Below, piece by piece: positions 60,660 to 64,000 of a stretch of 64,000 nucleotides of DNA. The stretch covers positions 7,150,501 to 7,214,500 of the forward strand of contig OZ004586.1 in NCBI GenBank assembly GCA_963924555.1, in the 5' to 3' direction. The stretch comes from Crambe crambe. Its lineage: Eukaryota > Porifera > Demospongiae > Poecilosclerida > Crambeidae. Both the position numbers and the translations under genes were made by a program. The stretch's first letter is position 1; each line of letters begins with the position of its first letter. A model generated the notes under the pieces. The model did no database searches and was not told the origin of the DNA. It saw nothing but the letters and a program-made list of their open reading frames with translations.

Positions 60660-63600
60660 GGCAGCATCCGATTCTTTCCCTTCGTCTAGCGGTCCTTTAT
60701 GCCTGAGGTAAGTCTTTGATACATGCAACCTACCTCCTGTGTCCTTCCAGCCACTCACAAATCTCCTCCCCATTGTATGGTACTCACCTCCTTTACTAAT
60801 ATCATGTTAGTTATCCATGCTCCATCCCCCTTAAATGTCATCTCCATCTTCTTTGTCACCATTAATTTAGGGGTCCTCTTGGTAGTCCCCTGGGTAAGGT
60901 GTGACATCCAGAACAGAAACCTCTTCTTCAAGACAGTACCATCACAAAGAAACAGTATATGAACATCCGAGGGATATAGTTCAGCCCTCATCTTTGATGA
61001 GGAACGTTCTCAGACTTTCCACTCTTGCCATTCTAGGAGTGAGTCCATATCACACCACAATAGAAGCTGTAACTATTGAGATTTCATGGCTCCCATTTTA
61101 ATTTAAGCTTGAGAATTGGTCAGTGCGACCCCTCAATGTGTCAGGATTCAGGGGGGAAGTGTCCTGATTAGAGCAATGTCCTTATCTCATGGATGAATTT
61201 ATGTTAAGAACTATAGTTAAATCATAATAGATAATTAATTCCATTCTTGTCATAATATTATTCTAAGGGTAAGTGCTGACCATTAGCTGTGCAAAGGAGA
61301 CAACACGTACTGTTAGGGTGGTCAGAGAAAAAAACTTTGTGCTGCTACATTTTTATAATTATGATTGTCTCTATAGGTTAACATCACACTGTAATGCTGT
61401 TTAATGTCAGATGATCCTTGACCTTTCTTCCTCACCTCTTGTGTCCCTCCATTACCTCCCAATGTCCCCTCCACTGTTACCAAGACAACAGTGGTGGTGC
61501 CCAAGAAGGAGTCCCCCATAGCAAAGCCACCTTCCCCCACCACATCTGAAGACACCTGAGTGACACCCAACCATGCACCCTCATAGGTAATTAAGTTAAT
61601 AGCTAGTCCTGTGTCAGTGTGTGTGTGGTTTCTCTAACCTAACTGTCCATCTATTCTCCTCCAGTCCATATTAAATGGATTCTTCCAGTTTCAATGGAAG
61701 CTCTGATAAAAGAAAGAGGGCACACCTCTTATTTATAATGACTGCTTTTATCTCCAAGAGAGTCTTCTAGAAGGGACAGAATGGTCTCCCCATTGGGCAT
61801 CTTTATTCATGGAATGGATTACACCCAATTGTAATCCATTGTACACCCAATTGTACCAATTAGCACTAACTAGGGCAATGTGCAACATTAATTTTGACAG
61901 CGAGCAAGCAAGCAAGTTAGTGCTACAACTCTTTAGAAGATTTAGCTGTTGAGTTTATACGTAACAAAGTACTTAAATAAGCCTAGAGCCTCTACAACGA
62001 CTACTATAGCATGTGCAGCATTTGACAGTGAGCAAGTGAGCAGCTGATAGGCTCCAGTGCTTGATATTGCTAGAGTCATGTATGTTATTGTTCCAACCTG
62101 GAAGCTCCATACATACAAAGCTGTAATGCTTAGACAAGCCATAGTGTCTACAATCCACTTAGATAAGCCTTGTACCTGGCTGCCCACAAAGCTTTAGAAG
62201 TCAATCTTGAGATTACAATTTTGAGCATCCCCATAGATGCAGCACGTCAAAACACCAATTCTTAAAGTGGCAGTATTAAATTGTGCATAAAGAATTTTGT
62301 TTGTTTGTTTATTTGTTTGTTTGTTTATTTATTTGTTTGTTTGTTTACTTAATCAACCTTTACTCTCTACTTTTAGATCACCCCAGGGGGCAAGGGGGGC
62401 ATAAGATTCGGGGACTATATCATCGAGATCAACGGGGACCAAACCAAGGGTCTTCTCCACTCTGATGCCATGATGCTGATCAAAAAGAATAAGCTCCAAA
62501 TACGTAGTAGACACACATGGACCCAGCCTTTGGTCCTTCATAGAGAGGTTGTCCTCTTTTGGAGGGTATTTTGTATAGAGTGTAAACTTAAGGTACTTAT
62601 AGATTCTTAGTTGAAAAGTTTCTTTATTGGAAGTTCCACTGTAATAAATTTCTCCCTGGACAAACGTCTGTTTGTGTTATGGTCAAAAATTTCCTAATGG
62701 TTCACTATTAATCTTCATGTTCTGTGTGTGACATGGAGACTATGATGTCTTAATGCTAAGTGCTTATAGACCACTGACAGCCATTAGTCCAGAGTGAATG
62801 TATGATTTTTGCCAAGTGAGGGCTACATACATAGAAATATCAGTTACTGGCCACTGTACCATTCATGGAAAAGGATAAGCAAAAATGGCATAATCGAGGG
62901 ATAGTATAGCATTGTAGGGAGCATTCAGTTAGGGTCTGGGTCTCTGTGTGTGAGGATACTTTACCCAAAATATGCTAAAGTGAAATTTTTATACACAACC
63001 AAACCTTTTTATGATAGGGAAGTACCCAGTTATGCTGCTGACTCAGCACCTATTGAATCCACTGACCATGGAGTGGGTGAGAGGTGACAACCACCTCCCG
63101 TTCGTTCCCATGTCATCTCACTCCAGCACTGTGACTGTCTCACCTGCAGCCCACAAGACCACTGCAGTCGTCCCTAAGAAACGTTACTTCTACTGATATT
63201 GCTGTATTTTATGTAGCTCCTTCCCCTGAGGTGAAGTCCCAGCCTTCAGCCTTGGTGTAAGTGTATCTTTAGTAGCAGTTAATAGAACAGCCAAGCTTCT
63301 TGCATACATTAATTAACACCATCTCTCTCTCTCTCTCTGCAGACCAGAGTCAGGCTTGGATTCAGGTGGAAGCTCCACTCAGCAATCTCCTGCTTTCAAG
63401 AGGATCACCATCGAGAATCAACCAACTGTTTTTAGGTAGAGTTGTATATACTATCGATGATGGGAGTGTGAGGAAAACCTCTCAAAGACCTCAGCATGAG
63501 TTTTCCTTTATTTTTATCCCCTCCTAAGATGGGGACATTTGCTAAAGGAGTCGATGGGCCTCTGATTCAACTTGAGAAACGAAGGTTACATAGAGATAGG

Positions 63601-64000
63601 GTTATCGACACAGTTCTTTGTTCCATATTGCATCACATGAGCTGGCCTGTGACACTAAACAACACACTAAAGTCAAGAAATTATTTCCTTTCAGCTCCTC
63701 CCAATGTTCTATCCACTGTTACCAAGACAACAGTGGTGGTACCCAAGAATAGCCAAGCCACCTCCCCCCACCACTTCAACCAATTTTAGACTTGATGTAT
63801 ATACCCCAGTTAGTGTGCTTTATTTGGAGATAATCAAAAATTATTTTATAGATCCAAGTGGAGGCAAAGTGGTGGATCGTCAAGGTGTGTGTGAAGCCTG
63901 TCAACAACCCATAAGGTAACCATTTGTTTCTCCCTCTTGGTTCCTTGCCTCGATCCTTCACTATCTCCTTCCTGTGATCTTCTCCAGGGGTCCTTTTGCT
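60660..64000 (+). pseudogene. PDLIM_3: PDZ and LIM domain gene, copy 3 (heavily damaged, continues past the window)
   Basis: Recognisable pieces: decayed LIM exon 60869-61041; a displaced linker exon 61449-61560; PDZ exon from 62377, missing AAKG-type residues and cut off near 62485 together with its donor; linker exon 63018 onward with TGA at 63085-63087; exon 63217-63256; exon 63343-63435; a piece of the next linker exon (63452-63498) without its 5' half or acceptor and with its donor GT changed to AT; a shortened exon near 63695-63780; LIM1a exon 63852-63915; and the start of LIM1b at the window edge (63988-64000). The intron between the first two linker exons has shrunk to about 36 bp. 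Multiple independent lesions make it a pseudogene. Confidence 0.85.
61449..61560 (+). pseudogene. displaced copy of a PDLIM linker exon
   Basis: Matches the exon 40684-40806 (PNVPSTVTKTTVVVPKK and SPIAKPP are recognisable as PNVPSTVTKTTVVVPKKESP), but it stands upstream of the PDZ exon, after the decayed LIM exon. It ends in a stop (TGA near 61557). The normal-position copy in this unit is at about 63695-63780. Confidence 0.72.

Overview
This is metazoan nuclear DNA: genes are split by introns with GT/AG junctions, intergenic DNA is rich in repeats and transposon debris, and the gene families are animal ones (PDZ-LIM proteins, NACHT receptors with CARD or DEATH N-termini, enolase). Large families of NACHT receptors carrying CARD or DEATH domains are well known from demosponges such as Amphimedon and from cnidarians. 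A sponge is my best guess, but this is inference and I cannot name the species.

The window is a cluster of diverged copies of one tail-to-tail pair: a PDZ-LIM gene on the + strand facing an NLR-type receptor on the - strand, about 300-370 bp between stop codons. Left to right: two satellites (1.3-2.0 kb, 2.3-4.3 kb); unit 0, reduced to the last LIM exon (4.7 kb) and an NLR 3' half (5.1-6.7 kb); Helitron-like debris (7.0 kb); a decayed MULE-type DNA transposon with terminal inverted repeats (7.66-12.4 kb); NLR_1 (DEATH-NACHT, 12.7-16.7 kb) with discarded CARD, spacer and split-DEATH exons behind it (17.6-20.1 kb); PDLIM_1 (21.4-28.3 kb); NLR_2 (CARD-NACHT, 28.6-34.1 kb); PDLIM_2 (36.1-42.8 kb); NLR_3 (CARD-NACHT, 43.2-48.5 kb); an enolase pseudogene (48.8-50.0 kb); a split DEATH module (52.0-54.4 kb); a CARD-only NLR derivative (55.7-58.5 kb); and PDLIM_3 (60.7 kb to the window end), a wreck.

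The most informative result is the receptor architecture. One huge exon encodes a Ser/Lys-rich linker, NACHT and the C-terminal region. It always starts in phase 2 and is preceded by a small phase 1-to-2 exon. Upstream are interchangeable N-terminal cassettes (CARD, one-exon DEATH, two-exon DEATH, Ser/Pro spacer) that all exit in phase 1. I rebuilt three complete reading frames from the splice sites (about 1085, 1172 and 1195 aa) and a fourth in which the same exons end early, giving a possible 249-aa CARD-only protein. NLR_1 still carries the stump of a CARD exon upstream of its DEATH exon, so effector-domain exchange appears to have left visible traces.

The PDZ-LIM copies should encode half a PDZ domain, a Pro/Ser/Thr linker and three LIM domains. 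Each copy carries its own damage, and no first PDZ exon was found. PDLIM_2 is the least damaged. Several short inverted-repeat elements (hAT-like with 8-bp target duplications, a foldback element, others) sit at paralogous sites and allow the duplications to be ordered.
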